From Massilia sp. KIM (GTDB lineage Bacteria > Pseudomonadota > Gammaproteobacteria > Burkholderiales > Burkholderiaceae_D), in contig NZ_MVAD01000001.1 of the NCBI RefSeq assembly GCF_002007115.1, positions 1,178,001-1,242,000 of the forward strand: a stretch of DNA of 64,000 bases. Reading direction: 5' to 3'. Under the pieces are notes generated by a model. It ran no database searches, had not been told where the DNA came from, and worked only from the letters and a program-made list of their open reading frames with translations. The position numbers and the translations under genes are program-made. This document shows, one piece after another, positions 54,073 through 61,584 of the stretch (its first letter is position 1; each line of letters opens with the position of its first letter).

Positions 54073-55595
54073 GCGCTCACCCGTGCGGGCGGCAGCGAGA
54101 AGGCGATGCGCGCCCCGCGCCCGTCTTCCTGGGGCAGCGCGCAGATGCGCCCGCCGTGCGCCTCGACGATGGAGCGGCAGATCGCCAGTCCCATTCCCAT
54201 CCCATCCTCCTTGGTCGTGTAGAAAGCCTCGAACAGCCGCCCGGCCTGGGCCTCGGACAGGCCAGGTCCGGTGTCGGCCACGGTCACCATCACCCGGCCC
54301 TCCGGGTCGAGGCCGGTGGCGACGTCGATCCGGCGCCCGCCGGCGGCGCCGCGCGGCATGGCCGCGATCGCCTGCATGGCGTTCATCACCAGGTTGATCA
54401 GCACCTGCTGGAGCTGGACGGCGTCCCCGAGCACCGCCGGCAGCTCGCGTCCCTGGTCCAGGCGCAGCGAGATGCGCTGGGCCGAGAGCTCGCGCTGCAC
54501 CAGGGCCACGGTGTCGTTCAGCACCTGGTTCAGGTCGAGCTCGCGGCGCTGGGTGTCGCCGCGCCGCGCCAGGGCGCGGATGCGGCGTATCACCTCGCTG
54601 GCCCGGCGGGTGTCGTCGAGGATGCGGTCGAGCGCCATGCGCGCCTCGCCGAGGTCGGGCGTGGCGCGGTTCAGCCAGCGCAGGCAGGCGTTGCCGTTGG
54701 TGGCCACGGCCGCCAGCGGCTGGTTGACCTCGTGGGCGATCGAGGCCGCCAGCTCGCCCAGGGTGGTCACCCGGGTAACGTGGGCCAGCTGGGCCTGGGC
54801 CCGGTGCAGGGCCTCGGCCGCCTCGTGGGCGGCGCTGACGTCCATCAGCGCGCCCAGGTATTCGAAGTCGCCGTTGCTGGCGGCGGTCAGGCTGCTGATG
54901 ATGTGCACGTGCTTGATCGCGCCGTCCTCCATGCGCAGGCGGTGGCGCAATTCGATCGAGGGCTCGCCGCGGCGCACGCGCGCGATCGCTTCCTGCACCA
55001 GCGGCAGGTCGTCCGGGTGGCAGCGGGTGAGCATGCGTTCGATGGTCGGCGGCTCGCTGGGGGCCAGGGCGTAGATGCGCGCGGCTTCGTCCGACCACCA
55101 GGTGATCCCGCGCACCGAGTGGAAGCGGAAGCTGCTGGTGCGGCTCAGGCGCTGGGTGCTGGCCAGCAGGGCCTCGCTGATGCGCAGCGACTCCGAGCGG
55201 CGGCGCAGCGATTCGGTGGCCGTCAGACCGGCCAGGGCAAGCAGGGTGGTGATGCCGACCGCCGACATGCTGACCACGCAGCGCGCCAGGGAGCGCGACA
55301 GCTCGGGGCCGTGGTTGATGGCGAAGGCGGCCACCGTCAGCAGCACGCAGGCCACGCCGGTGACCAGGACGCCGCGGCGCGACCAGACATTGGTGGCGCA
55401 CAGCACCACGACCACGTACAGCACGGCGATGGCGACGTCGAGCGGGGTGAAGGCGTCGATCAGGAAGATCGCGAGCATCAGCAGGACGATGCCCGCGGCC
55501 TGGGCAGGCGAGCGGTTGGAGCGGAACATGGTTAAAGGCTTGTTGTAGGTGTTCTCGTGGCGGCCCCGGACTGTCCGGAACCGCTCCGGCGTCAT
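54069..55595 (-). CDS. PAS-domain sensor histidine kinase, partner of the FixJ-type regulator
   Basis: A sensor kinase of 508 residues from the ATG at 55595, or 486 from the ATG at 55529. The first has GGAGGA about nine bases upstream and is my choice, but then the palindrome lies only 26 bases before the start. Domains: membrane segments (LIDAFTPLDVAIAVLYVVVV and following), PAS/PAC (WWSDEAARIYALAPSEPP), HisKA (SIAHEVNQPLAAVATNGNAC) and HATPase_c (NLVMNAMQAI, DTGPGL, GMGMGLAICRSI). It resembles FixL-style kinases without a heme PAS motif that I can see. Partner and neighbours suggest control of chemotaxis and cyclic di-GMP. Divergent from the chemoreceptor. Confidence 0.92.
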   Translation of the reverse strand: MTPERFRTVRGRHENTYNKPLTMFRSNRSPAQAAGIVLLMLAIFLIDAFTPLDVAIAVLYVVVVLCATNVWSRRGVLVTGVACVLLTVAAFAINHGPELSRSLARCVVSMSAVGITTLLALAGLTATESLRRRSESLRISEALLASTQRLSRTSSFRFHSVRGITWWSDEAARIYALAPSEPPTIERMLTRCHPDDLPLVQEAIARVRRGEPSIELRHRLRMEDGAIKHVHIISSLTAASNGDFEYLGALMDVSAAHEAAEALHRAQAQLAHVTRVTTLGELAASIAHEVNQPLAAVATNGNACLRWLNRATPDLGEARMALDRILDDTRRASEVIRRIRALARRGDTQRRELDLNQVLNDTVALVQRELSAQRISLRLDQGRELPAVLGDAVQLQQVLINLVMNAMQAIAAMPRGAAGGRRIDVATGLDPEGRVMVTVADTGPGLSEAQAGRLFEAFYTTKEDGMGMGLAICRSIVEAHGGRICALPQEDGRGARIAFSLPPARVSA

Positions 55596-55621
55596 TATCC
55601 CAGTCCTCCAGGCGGGGTGTA

Positions 55622-55637
55622 TCACACCTTGGTATAG
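55622..55637. promoter_or_regulatory. FixJ-locus palindrome between kinase and chemoreceptor genes
   Basis: TCACACC-TT-GGTATAG matches TCATACC-N2-GGTATGA at 12 of 14 arm bases. It lies between the divergent kinase gene and the chemoreceptor gene (114 bases before the latter), so it could serve both. A half site GATACCTAGG follows at 55644-55653. Confidence 0.55.
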
Positions 55638-55751
55638 GTCGGCGATACCTAGGCCCGATTTTACCCGGCGCCCCGGCTGCCTATCATGATTGTCAAGCCG
55701 TCCACCCTCGGAGCGGAGCGACGGCAAACCGGCTAACAGGGAGAGAAGACC

Positions 55752-57381
55752 ATGAACTGGTTCCACAACATGAAGATCGTCAGCAAGATCATGCTCGCGG
55801 TGGCTGCGGTGCTGGCGCTGCTGGCCGTGCAGGCGGGCGTCGGCCTGACCGAGATGACGCGCATGCAGGCCGCCGCCGCCGAAGTCCACGGCAAGTGGGC
55901 GCCCGGGGTGCGCGAGGCGTTGCTGGTCAAGGCGGGGCTGACCCGCTACCGCACCTACGAGCTGCAGCACGTGCTGTCCGACACCTCCCAGGACCATGCA
56001 CGCTATGCGTCCGACCTGGCCGCCCAGTCCGAGCAACTGGGGGCCACCATGCGCGAGCTGCGCGTGCTGCTGCGCAGCGACGCCGAACTGGCCGCCTACG
56101 TCGAGCTCGAGGGCGAGCTGGCCGCCTACGAGGCGGCCGCCGCCAAGGTGCTGGCGCTGTCGGCCGCCGGCGACAAGCTGGCCGCGCGCGCGCTGCTGCG
56201 CGGCGAATCGCGCGAGCATAACTTCCGCAGCGCCGGCCTGGTCGACCGCCTGGTGGGGGTCGAGGAGGCGGGCAGCGCGGCCGCGGTCGAGGCCTCCGGC
56301 GCGGCCTGGGCGCATGCGCGCCAGGTCACCATGCTGCTGCTGGGCGCGGGCCTGGCCGGCGGCACGCTGCTGGCATGGTGGGTGGCGCGCCTGATCGCCG
56401 CCCCGCTGCGCGAAGCGGTGGCGCTGGCCGGCCGGGTGGCCGAGGGCGACCTGGGCGCCAGCTTCCCGCGCGGCGGCCGCGACGAGACCGGCCACCTGCT
56501 CGAAGCCCTGCACCGCATGCAGGAGCGCCTGGTCGGCATGGTGCGCCAGATCCGCGGCGAGGCCGAGCGCCTGGCCGGGGTCTCGGGCGAGATCGTGCGC
56601 GGCAGCCAGGAACTGTCCGAGCGCGCCGGCCGCCAGGCGGCGGCGCTCGAGGAGACCGCGGCCACGATGGAGGAAATGGCGGCCACGGTGCGCGACAACG
56701 CGGCCAACGCCCTCCAGGCCAGCCAGCTGGCCGGCGCCGGGGCAGGGGCGGCCCAGAGCGGAATGCAGGCGATGGAGGAGGTCGGGGCCACCATGGAGCA
56801 TCAGCGGCGCGGCCGAGCGCATGGCAACGATCGTCGACGCCATCGACGGCATCGCCTTCCAGACCAATCTGCTGTCGCTGAACGCGGCGGTCGAGGCGGC
56901 GCGCGCCGGCGACAGGGGCCGCGGCTTCGCGGTGGTGGCAGGCGAAGTGCGCGCCCTGGCCAACCGCAGCGCCGCCCAGGCCGGCGAGATCCGCCAGCTG
57001 ATCGGCGAAGCCCTGGCCAGCGTGCGCGCCGGGGCCCAGGTGGCCGGCCGCACCCGGGCCCAGGTGGCCGACATTGCCGACAACGCGCGCCAGGTGGCGC
57101 TCCTGATGAGCGACATCAGCGCCGCCACCCGCGAGCAGAGCGGCGGGGTCGAGCAGCTCAGCCGCACCCTGGTCGAGATGGACCTGGCCACCCGCGACAA
57201 CGCCGCCTTCGCCGGGCGCTCGCAGCAGGCCACCACCCAGCTCGAGCGGCAGTCGGTTCAATTGACGCGCCTGGTCGGCGCCTTCCGCCTGGCGCCGGAA
57301 GGCCGCGCGCCCCAGCGCGAGGGCGCGGCCACCCCGGTGCCTGCCGCGCAGCGCCCCCAGCCGCGCCTGGCCGCCGCCTGA
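55752..57381 (+). pseudogene. Methyl-accepting chemotaxis protein with a frameshift
   Basis: The first frame from ATG 55752 gives a membrane helix (about 10-30), a periplasmic four-helix-like domain (about 31-190), a second helix (about 193-218), HAMP and the first arm of the signalling domain, ending in [13 protein letters not shown]. The rest is in another frame from about 56800: [20 protein letters not shown], then the conserved hairpin tip and second arm. Restoring two bases at about 56799 (GAG-C-ATC to GAG-CGC-ATC) gives a full protein of about 543 residues. As it stands the product would lose the CheA/CheW-binding tip. It may be a true mutation or a sequence error. GGGAGAG precedes the ATG. 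Confidence 0.75.
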
Positions 57382-57415
57382 TGCCCTGCCGTCCACGCCC
57401 ACCAAGGAGTCGTCC

Positions 57416-57529
57416 ATGAACATGATGCACACCATCCGCCTGGCCGCGATGTCGGTGTCGGTCCTGGCCGTGACCGTCGGCGCCACCCTGATCATCTGCG
57501 CCTCCGAGGCGCTGGCGGCCGGCGTGTAG
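57416..57529 (+). CDS. Small membrane or secreted peptide, 37 residues
   Basis: A short frame with AAGGAG six bases before the ATG, reading MNMMHTIRLAAMSVSVLAVT, then a hydrophobic stretch ending in SEALAAGV. This is either one membrane helix or a signal-like peptide ending in an ALA cleavage site. It starts 34 bases after the chemoreceptor stop on the same strand and may be made from the same transcript. Function unknown. The strong ribosome site and hydrophobic pattern support it as real. Confidence 0.5.
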   Translation: MNMMHTIRLAAMSVSVLAVTVGATLIICASEALAAGV

Positions 57530-57636
57530 CCGGCCCCATCCTCCGGAAGAGTGCGCAGTCCCTGGCGCGCCGCTATGATGAGCCGTCGGCGCGCGCCATC
57601 CCGCCCCCAGAAGAACCATCGCTACAAGGAGAACGC

Positions 57637-57942
57637 ATGTACAAGCACACCATCCTCGCCGCCACGCTGGCCGTTGCGGCCCTCCAGGCCCATGCCAGCC
57701 CCGAACTGGCCAAGTCCAAGAACTGCATCACCTGCCATACGCCGGACAAGAAGCTGGTCGGTCCATCCTACAAGGAGATCGCCGCCAAGTACGCGGGCGA
57801 TGCCGGCGCGGAAGCGCGCCTGGCGGTCAAGATCCAGAAGGGCAGCAGCGGCGTATGGGGCCCGATCCCGATGCCGCCCAACGCCCAGGTCAACGATGCC
57901 GACGCCAAGGCGCTGGCGAAGTGGATCCTGGCCCAGAAGTGA
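57637..57942 (+). CDS. Class I cytochrome c (c551/c5-like)
   Basis: A 101-residue periplasmic mono-heme cytochrome with a signal peptide (about 1-20, cleaved after AHA). Heme binding is C30-I-T-C33-H34 and the sixth ligand is likely the Met in GPIPMPPN near residue 79. It matches the small c551/c552 type that shuttles electrons between respiratory complexes or peroxidases. It stands alone, with a strong terminator directly after it. AAGGAG lies seven bases before the ATG. Confidence 0.9.
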   Translation: MYKHTILAATLAVAALQAHASPELAKSKNCITCHTPDKKLVGPSYKEIAAKYAGDAGAEARLAVKIQKGSSGVWGPIPMPPNAQVNDADAKALAKWILAQK

Positions 57943-57947
57943 GGACG

Positions 57948-57972
57948 GGCGGCGCGGCGCGCCGCCTTTTTT
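57948..57972 (+). terminator. Rho-independent terminator of the cytochrome c gene
   Basis: GGCGGCGCGGCGCGCCGCC forms an 8-base-pair hairpin followed by TTTTTT, five bases after the cytochrome stop. Confidence 0.85.
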
Positions 57973-58150
57973 CTCCACCTGGCGTTCGAAAAAATCGATC
58001 ATACGACAGTAAATTATCCGTTTTTCATTCCAAGCCGGGGCGCGCATAATCTCTCCATCGCATCGGACATTGCGGAGAGACAGGCGGGCCGGCAGGCCCG
58101 CACGGAACCTTCGAAGCGTTCGATGATCCCAATCACACAAGGAGCAGATC

Positions 58151-58852
58151 ATGTTGAACGTACGTAAAAGCAACGAACGCGGCGCCGCAAGCTTCGGCTG
58201 GCTCAAATCCCGTCACACCTTCTCCTTCGGCCACTACTACGATCCGAAGCACATGGGCTTCGGTCCGCTGCGGGTGATCAACGAGGACAACGTGGCGCCG
58301 GGTCGCGGCTTCGACTCCCACGGCCACCGCAACATGGAGATCATCTCCTACGTGCTGGACGGCGCACTGGAGCACAAGGACAGCATGGGCAACGGCTCGG
58401 TGCTGCGCTACGGCGACGTGCAGCGCATGAGCGCCGGCAGCGGGGTCGTGCACAGCGAGTACAACCACTCCAAGACCGAGGGCGTGCACTTCCTGCAGAT
58501 CTGGATCGAGCCGAACGTGCAGGGCGGCGATCCGGGCTACGAGGAGAAGCACTTCGACGTGGCCTCCAAGACCGGCCGCCTGCGCCTGATCGCCTCGCCC
58601 GACGGCCGTGAGGGTTCGGTCTCGCTTCGCCAGGATGCCGAGATCTACGCGACCATCCTCAACGGTGGCGACCCGCTCACCCACCTGCTGCGCGCCGGCC
58701 GCCAGGCCTACGTCCACGTGGTGCGCGGCAGCGTCACGGTCAACGGCGTGGCCCTGAGCGGCGGCGACGCCCTCAAGGTGAGCGAGGAAGCCCAGGTGGT
58801 CCTGGCCGACGCGGTCGATACCGAAGTGCTGGTGTTCGACCTGCCGCAATAA
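58151..58852 (+). CDS. Pirin family protein (YhaK-like bicupin)
   Basis: A 233-residue pirin-type double cupin. The N-terminal metal site has GFDSHGHRNMEIISYVLDG and SAGSGVVHSEYN, giving three His and one Glu ligands for iron or another metal. YhaK/YhhW proteins may have quercetinase-like activity or sense oxidants. AAGGAG lies six bases before the ATG. A hairpin with 9-base arms (58860-58868 and 58877-58885, no T-run) follows the stop. The next gene is OsmC on the same strand; both relate to redox stress. Confidence 0.92.
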   Translation: MLNVRKSNERGAASFGWLKSRHTFSFGHYYDPKHMGFGPLRVINEDNVAPGRGFDSHGHRNMEIISYVLDGALEHKDSMGNGSVLRYGDVQRMSAGSGVVHSEYNHSKTEGVHFLQIWIEPNVQGGDPGYEEKHFDVASKTGRLRLIASPDGREGSVSLRQDAEIYATILNGGDPLTHLLRAGRQAYVHVVRGSVTVNGVALSGGDALKVSEEAQVVLADAVDTEVLVFDLPQ

Positions 58853-58924
58853 TCAACGGCGCCGCCCCGCGAGGCCGGGGCGGCGTCCATCAGCCAAGCA
58901 AGCATATCCACACAGGAGACCAGC

Positions 58925-59308
58925 ATGGAAGTGACATCGACCGGCGGCAAGGGCAAACTGCAGCAGGTGATCCAGATCGGCAAGCACCAGATCCTGACCG
59001 ACGTTCCCGAGGCCCTCGGGGGCGAAGACAGCGGTCCTGAACCCCACGACATCCTGGCCGCGTCCCTGGCCGCCTGCACCGCGCTCACCGTCAGGCTCTA
59101 CGCTGGCCGCAAGGGCATGGCCCTGGAGGACATCCGGGTACGAATCGAGCACGGCCAGCATGACGGGGCCTACGAATTCAAGCGCCACATCGAGTACGTG
59201 GGCAATCTCAGCCTTGAAGAGCGCCAGCGCCTGACCGACATCGCCAACAAGTGTCCGGTCCACAAGACCCTGAGCGGCGCCATCCGCATCCTGACCGAGG
59301 CCGCCTGA
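58925..59308 (+). CDS. OsmC/Ohr-family protein
   Basis: A 127-residue OsmC-family protein with both redox cysteines: C51 in AASLAACTALTVRLY and C110 in ANKCPVHKTLSG. Family members reduce organic or lipid hydroperoxides with thiols. The short length and CPVHKTL ending put it in the general OsmC/YhfA-type branch. CAGGAGA precedes the ATG. It follows the pirin gene by about 70 bases and ends one base before the end of the convergent LysR gene. Confidence 0.9.
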   Translation: MEVTSTGGKGKLQQVIQIGKHQILTDVPEALGGEDSGPEPHDILAASLAACTALTVRLYAGRKGMALEDIRVRIEHGQHDGAYEFKRHIEYVGNLSLEERQRLTDIANKCPVHKTLSGAIRILTEAA

Positions 59309-59309
59309 T

Positions 59310-60248
59310 TCAGGGCAGGCCCACCAGGCTGGCGCCGCAGGGCTCGGCGATCATGCGCGCGAAAGGCGCGCTGCTCCTGACCCGCTCGATCCACCACCTG
59401 AGCGCGGCGCCGTCTTCGCCGCTGCGCCAGGCCAGGTAGAAGGTCTCGTCGGCCTTCGGTTCCACCACCTGCTTTTCCACCAGCAGGCCGCGCGCGATCG
59501 CCGGCCGCGCCCAGGCTTCGGGCAGGAAGCCGAAGCCCAGGCCGCGCACCTGGAATTCATATTTCGTGATCATGTCCGGCACCGCGAGCGTGTCCTGGCC
59601 GAACAGCAGGCCCACGGTGCGCGCGCCCAGCAGTCGCGCCGAGTCCGAGACCGACACCGCGCGGTAGGGCAGGAGGTCGGCCTTGTCGAGCGGCCGCTCG
59701 CTGGCGGCCAGCGGATGGCAGGGCGCCACCGCGAACACGAAGCTGCTGGTCCCGATCGGCTCCAGCGTATATCCCCCTCCCGACGGCCCTTCGCCGGCCG
59801 CCCCGACCAGCAGGTCGACGCGGCGGTCGAGCAGGGCGTCCCAGGTGCCCGACAGCGACTCGCGCACGATCCGCAGCCGGGTCTGGTCGGCGGCCTCGTA
59901 GAAGGCCTTGATGTCCGGGTCCAGTCCGGCGGCCGACAGCATCGAATCCATCCCGATCGCGATCTCGGTTTCCCAGCCCGAGGCCACGCGCCGCACCCTC
60001 GATTCGAGGTCGCTGGCGGCGCGCAGCAGGTAGCGGCCTTCCTTGAGCAGTTCCTGGCCGGCCGGGGTGAGGGCCACCTTGGGTCCGAAGCGGTCGAACA
60101 GGCGCACGCCGAGGTCGTCCTCGAGCTTGGAGACGGTGTAGGAGATGGTCGAAGGCACCCGGAACAGTTCCTTGGCGGCGCTCGAGAAGGAGCCCTTGCG
60201 GGCGATGGTTTCGATGATCTGGAGGGCGTCGAGGCTGAGTTTGAGCAT
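59310..60248 (-). CDS. LysR-family transcriptional regulator
   Basis: A 312-residue LysR regulator with helix-turn-helix at about 10-65 (RKGSFSSAAKELFRVPSTIS, then YTVSKLEDDLGVRLFDR) and an effector domain (TEIAIGMDSMLSAAGLDP, VDLLVGAAGEGPSGGGY). It is similar to the YhaJ/LrhA-like group often found divergent from pirin/YhaK or XapX genes. It is divergent from xapX across 176 bases, where TATCG and CGATA (60337-60363) form a spaced inverted repeat that could be its site. It probably controls the xapX-isochorismatase-amidohydrolase genes and perhaps pirin. Confidence 0.92.
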   Translation of the reverse strand: MLKLSLDALQIIETIARKGSFSSAAKELFRVPSTISYTVSKLEDDLGVRLFDRFGPKVALTPAGQELLKEGRYLLRAASDLESRVRRVASGWETEIAIGMDSMLSAAGLDPDIKAFYEAADQTRLRIVRESLSGTWDALLDRRVDLLVGAAGEGPSGGGYTLEPIGTSSFVFAVAPCHPLAASERPLDKADLLPYRAVSVSDSARLLGARTVGLLFGQDTLAVPDMITKYEFQVRGLGFGFLPEAWARPAIARGLLVEKQVVEPKADETFYLAWRSGEDGAALRWWIERVRSSAPFARMIAEPCGASLVGLP

Positions 60249-60424
60249 GGCGGTCCTGGCGGGTTGACCCCGCCATGGTAGCGGCTTTGGCGGCCGCCTA
60301 CCAAGTCCCGTCCGTAACGCGACAGCAATCTGATTCTATCGACGCGAACGCGGTCAAACGATACTGCAGCTATCCGGTTCGGCGCGCCTCCGCACGCCGC
60401 GCCGGCCAGAACAAGGAGCGAGCA

Positions 60425-60697
60425 ATGTACCTCATTTCACTCGGCGCCGGCATCCTCGTCGGGATCATCTATGGCCTCATCAACGTGCGCTCGCCGGCCC
60501 CGCCGGCCATCGCCCTGGTCGGCCTGCTCGGCATGCTGCTCGGCGAGCAGGTGGTGCCGGTGGCCAAGCGCATGCTGGAAGGCGCCCCGATCACCCGAGC
60601 CTGGTTCCAGTCGGAGTGCCAGCCCAAGATCACGGGCGTGCCGCCCGCGGCCAAGGAAGGCGCGGACGCCGCCGCCCCCGACACCCGCCACGGCTGA
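60425..60697 (+). CDS. XapX (DUF1427) membrane protein
   Basis: A 90-residue protein with two membrane helices (about 1-20 and 25-48), matching XapX/DUF1427: LISLGAGILVGIIYGLINVR then SPAPPAIALVGLLGMLLGEQ. Function is unknown; it is often found next to isochorismatase-like hydrolases, as it is here. AAGGAG precedes the ATG at 60425. The last 30 residues are polar and rich in Ala and Pro. First gene of the rightward group. Confidence 0.88.
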   Translation: MYLISLGAGILVGIIYGLINVRSPAPPAIALVGLLGMLLGEQVVPVAKRMLEGAPITRAWFQSECQPKITGVPPAAKEGADAAAPDTRHG

Positions 60698-60787
60698 ACT
60701 CGCCAGAGTCGCACCGATTCGGCCGAACCCCCATCGCCGGCCACGGCATGCCGCCGCGGCTGCTTTTTCCACCACAGGAGAACCACC

Positions 60788-61480
60788 ATGACCAATCCAA
60801 AACTCGAAGTCCTGACCCCGCAGAACTCCCAGCTCATCATCATCGACCACCAGCCGCAGATGGCCTTCGGCGTGCAGTCGATCGACCGCCAGGCCCTGAA
60901 GAACAACGTGGTCGGCCTGGCCAAGGCGGCCAAGGTGTTCAACATTCCGACCGTGATCACGACCGTCGAGACCGAGTCCTTCTCGGGCCACACCTATCCT
61001 GAAATCCTGGACGTGTTCCCGGGTCACCAGATCCTCGAGCGCACCTCGATGAACTCCTGGGACGACCAGAAGGTCCGCGACGCGCTCAAGGCCAACGGCC
61101 GCAAGAAGGTGATCGTGGCCGGCCTGTGGACCGAGGTCTGCAACACCACCTTCGCCCTGTGCGCGATGCTGGAAGGCGACTACGAGATCTACATGGTGGC
61201 CGACGCCTCGGGCGGCACCAGCAAGGACGCCCACGACTTCGCCATGCAGCGCATGGTGCAGGCCGGCGCCGTGCCGGTCACCTGGCAGCAGGTGCTGCTG
61301 GAATGGCAGCGCGACTGGGCGCACCGCGACACCTACGAGGCCGTGATGAAGATCGTCACCGAGCACTCGGGCGCCTACGGCATGGGCGTGGACTACGCCT
61401 ACACCATGGTGCACAAGGCCGCCGCCCGCAACAAGGGCGACAACCCGGTGCTGGCGCCGGTCGCCGCGCCGGTGCGCTAA
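60788..61480 (+). CDS. Isochorismatase-family cysteine hydrolase (YcaC-like)
   Basis: A 230-residue hydrolase of the isochorismatase superfamily. The catalytic Asp is in LIIIDHQPQMAFGV (about D20) and the nucleophile is C118 in VAGLWTEVCNTTFALCA, with the cis-peptide region just before. It is nearest the YcaC branch, whose true substrate is not known; amide or nitrile-like substrates are likely. CAGGAGA lies before the ATG. It follows XapX by 90 bases. Two strong hairpins separate it from the amidohydrolase gene. Confidence 0.92.
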   Translation: MTNPKLEVLTPQNSQLIIIDHQPQMAFGVQSIDRQALKNNVVGLAKAAKVFNIPTVITTVETESFSGHTYPEILDVFPGHQILERTSMNSWDDQKVRDALKANGRKKVIVAGLWTEVCNTTFALCAMLEGDYEIYMVADASGGTSKDAHDFAMQRMVQAGAVPVTWQQVLLEWQRDWAHRDTYEAVMKIVTEHSGAYGMGVDYAYTMVHKAAARNKGDNPVLAPVAAPVR

Positions 61481-61490
61481 GCGCCCATCC

Positions 61491-61566
61491 GCCGGGCCGC
61501 GCCGTGCGCGCGGTCCGGCGCAGCCAGACCGTTTCAACCATGGCGCCGGGCCTCGTGCCCGGCGCC
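61491..61566 (+). other. Two tandem GC-rich hairpins between hydrolase and amidohydrolase genes
   Basis: A 12-base-arm hairpin (61491-61519, one G.T pair) and a perfect 10-base-arm hairpin (61542-61566; GGCGCCGGGC arm) follow the hydrolase stop. Neither has a T-run. They may stabilise the upstream mRNA or lower read-through. Confidence 0.55.
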
Positions 61567-61584
61567 CTGCCAAGGTGACCAGAC

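Noticed and set aside
56790..56825. Programmed ribosomal frameshift in the chemoreceptor gene
   Set aside because: No slippery heptamer or homopolymer run is seen at the junction; loss of two bases is a simpler reading.
58860..58885. Intrinsic terminator after the pirin gene
   Set aside because: The hairpin is strong but has no T-run, so it may only be a stabilising stem or attenuator between pirin and OsmC.
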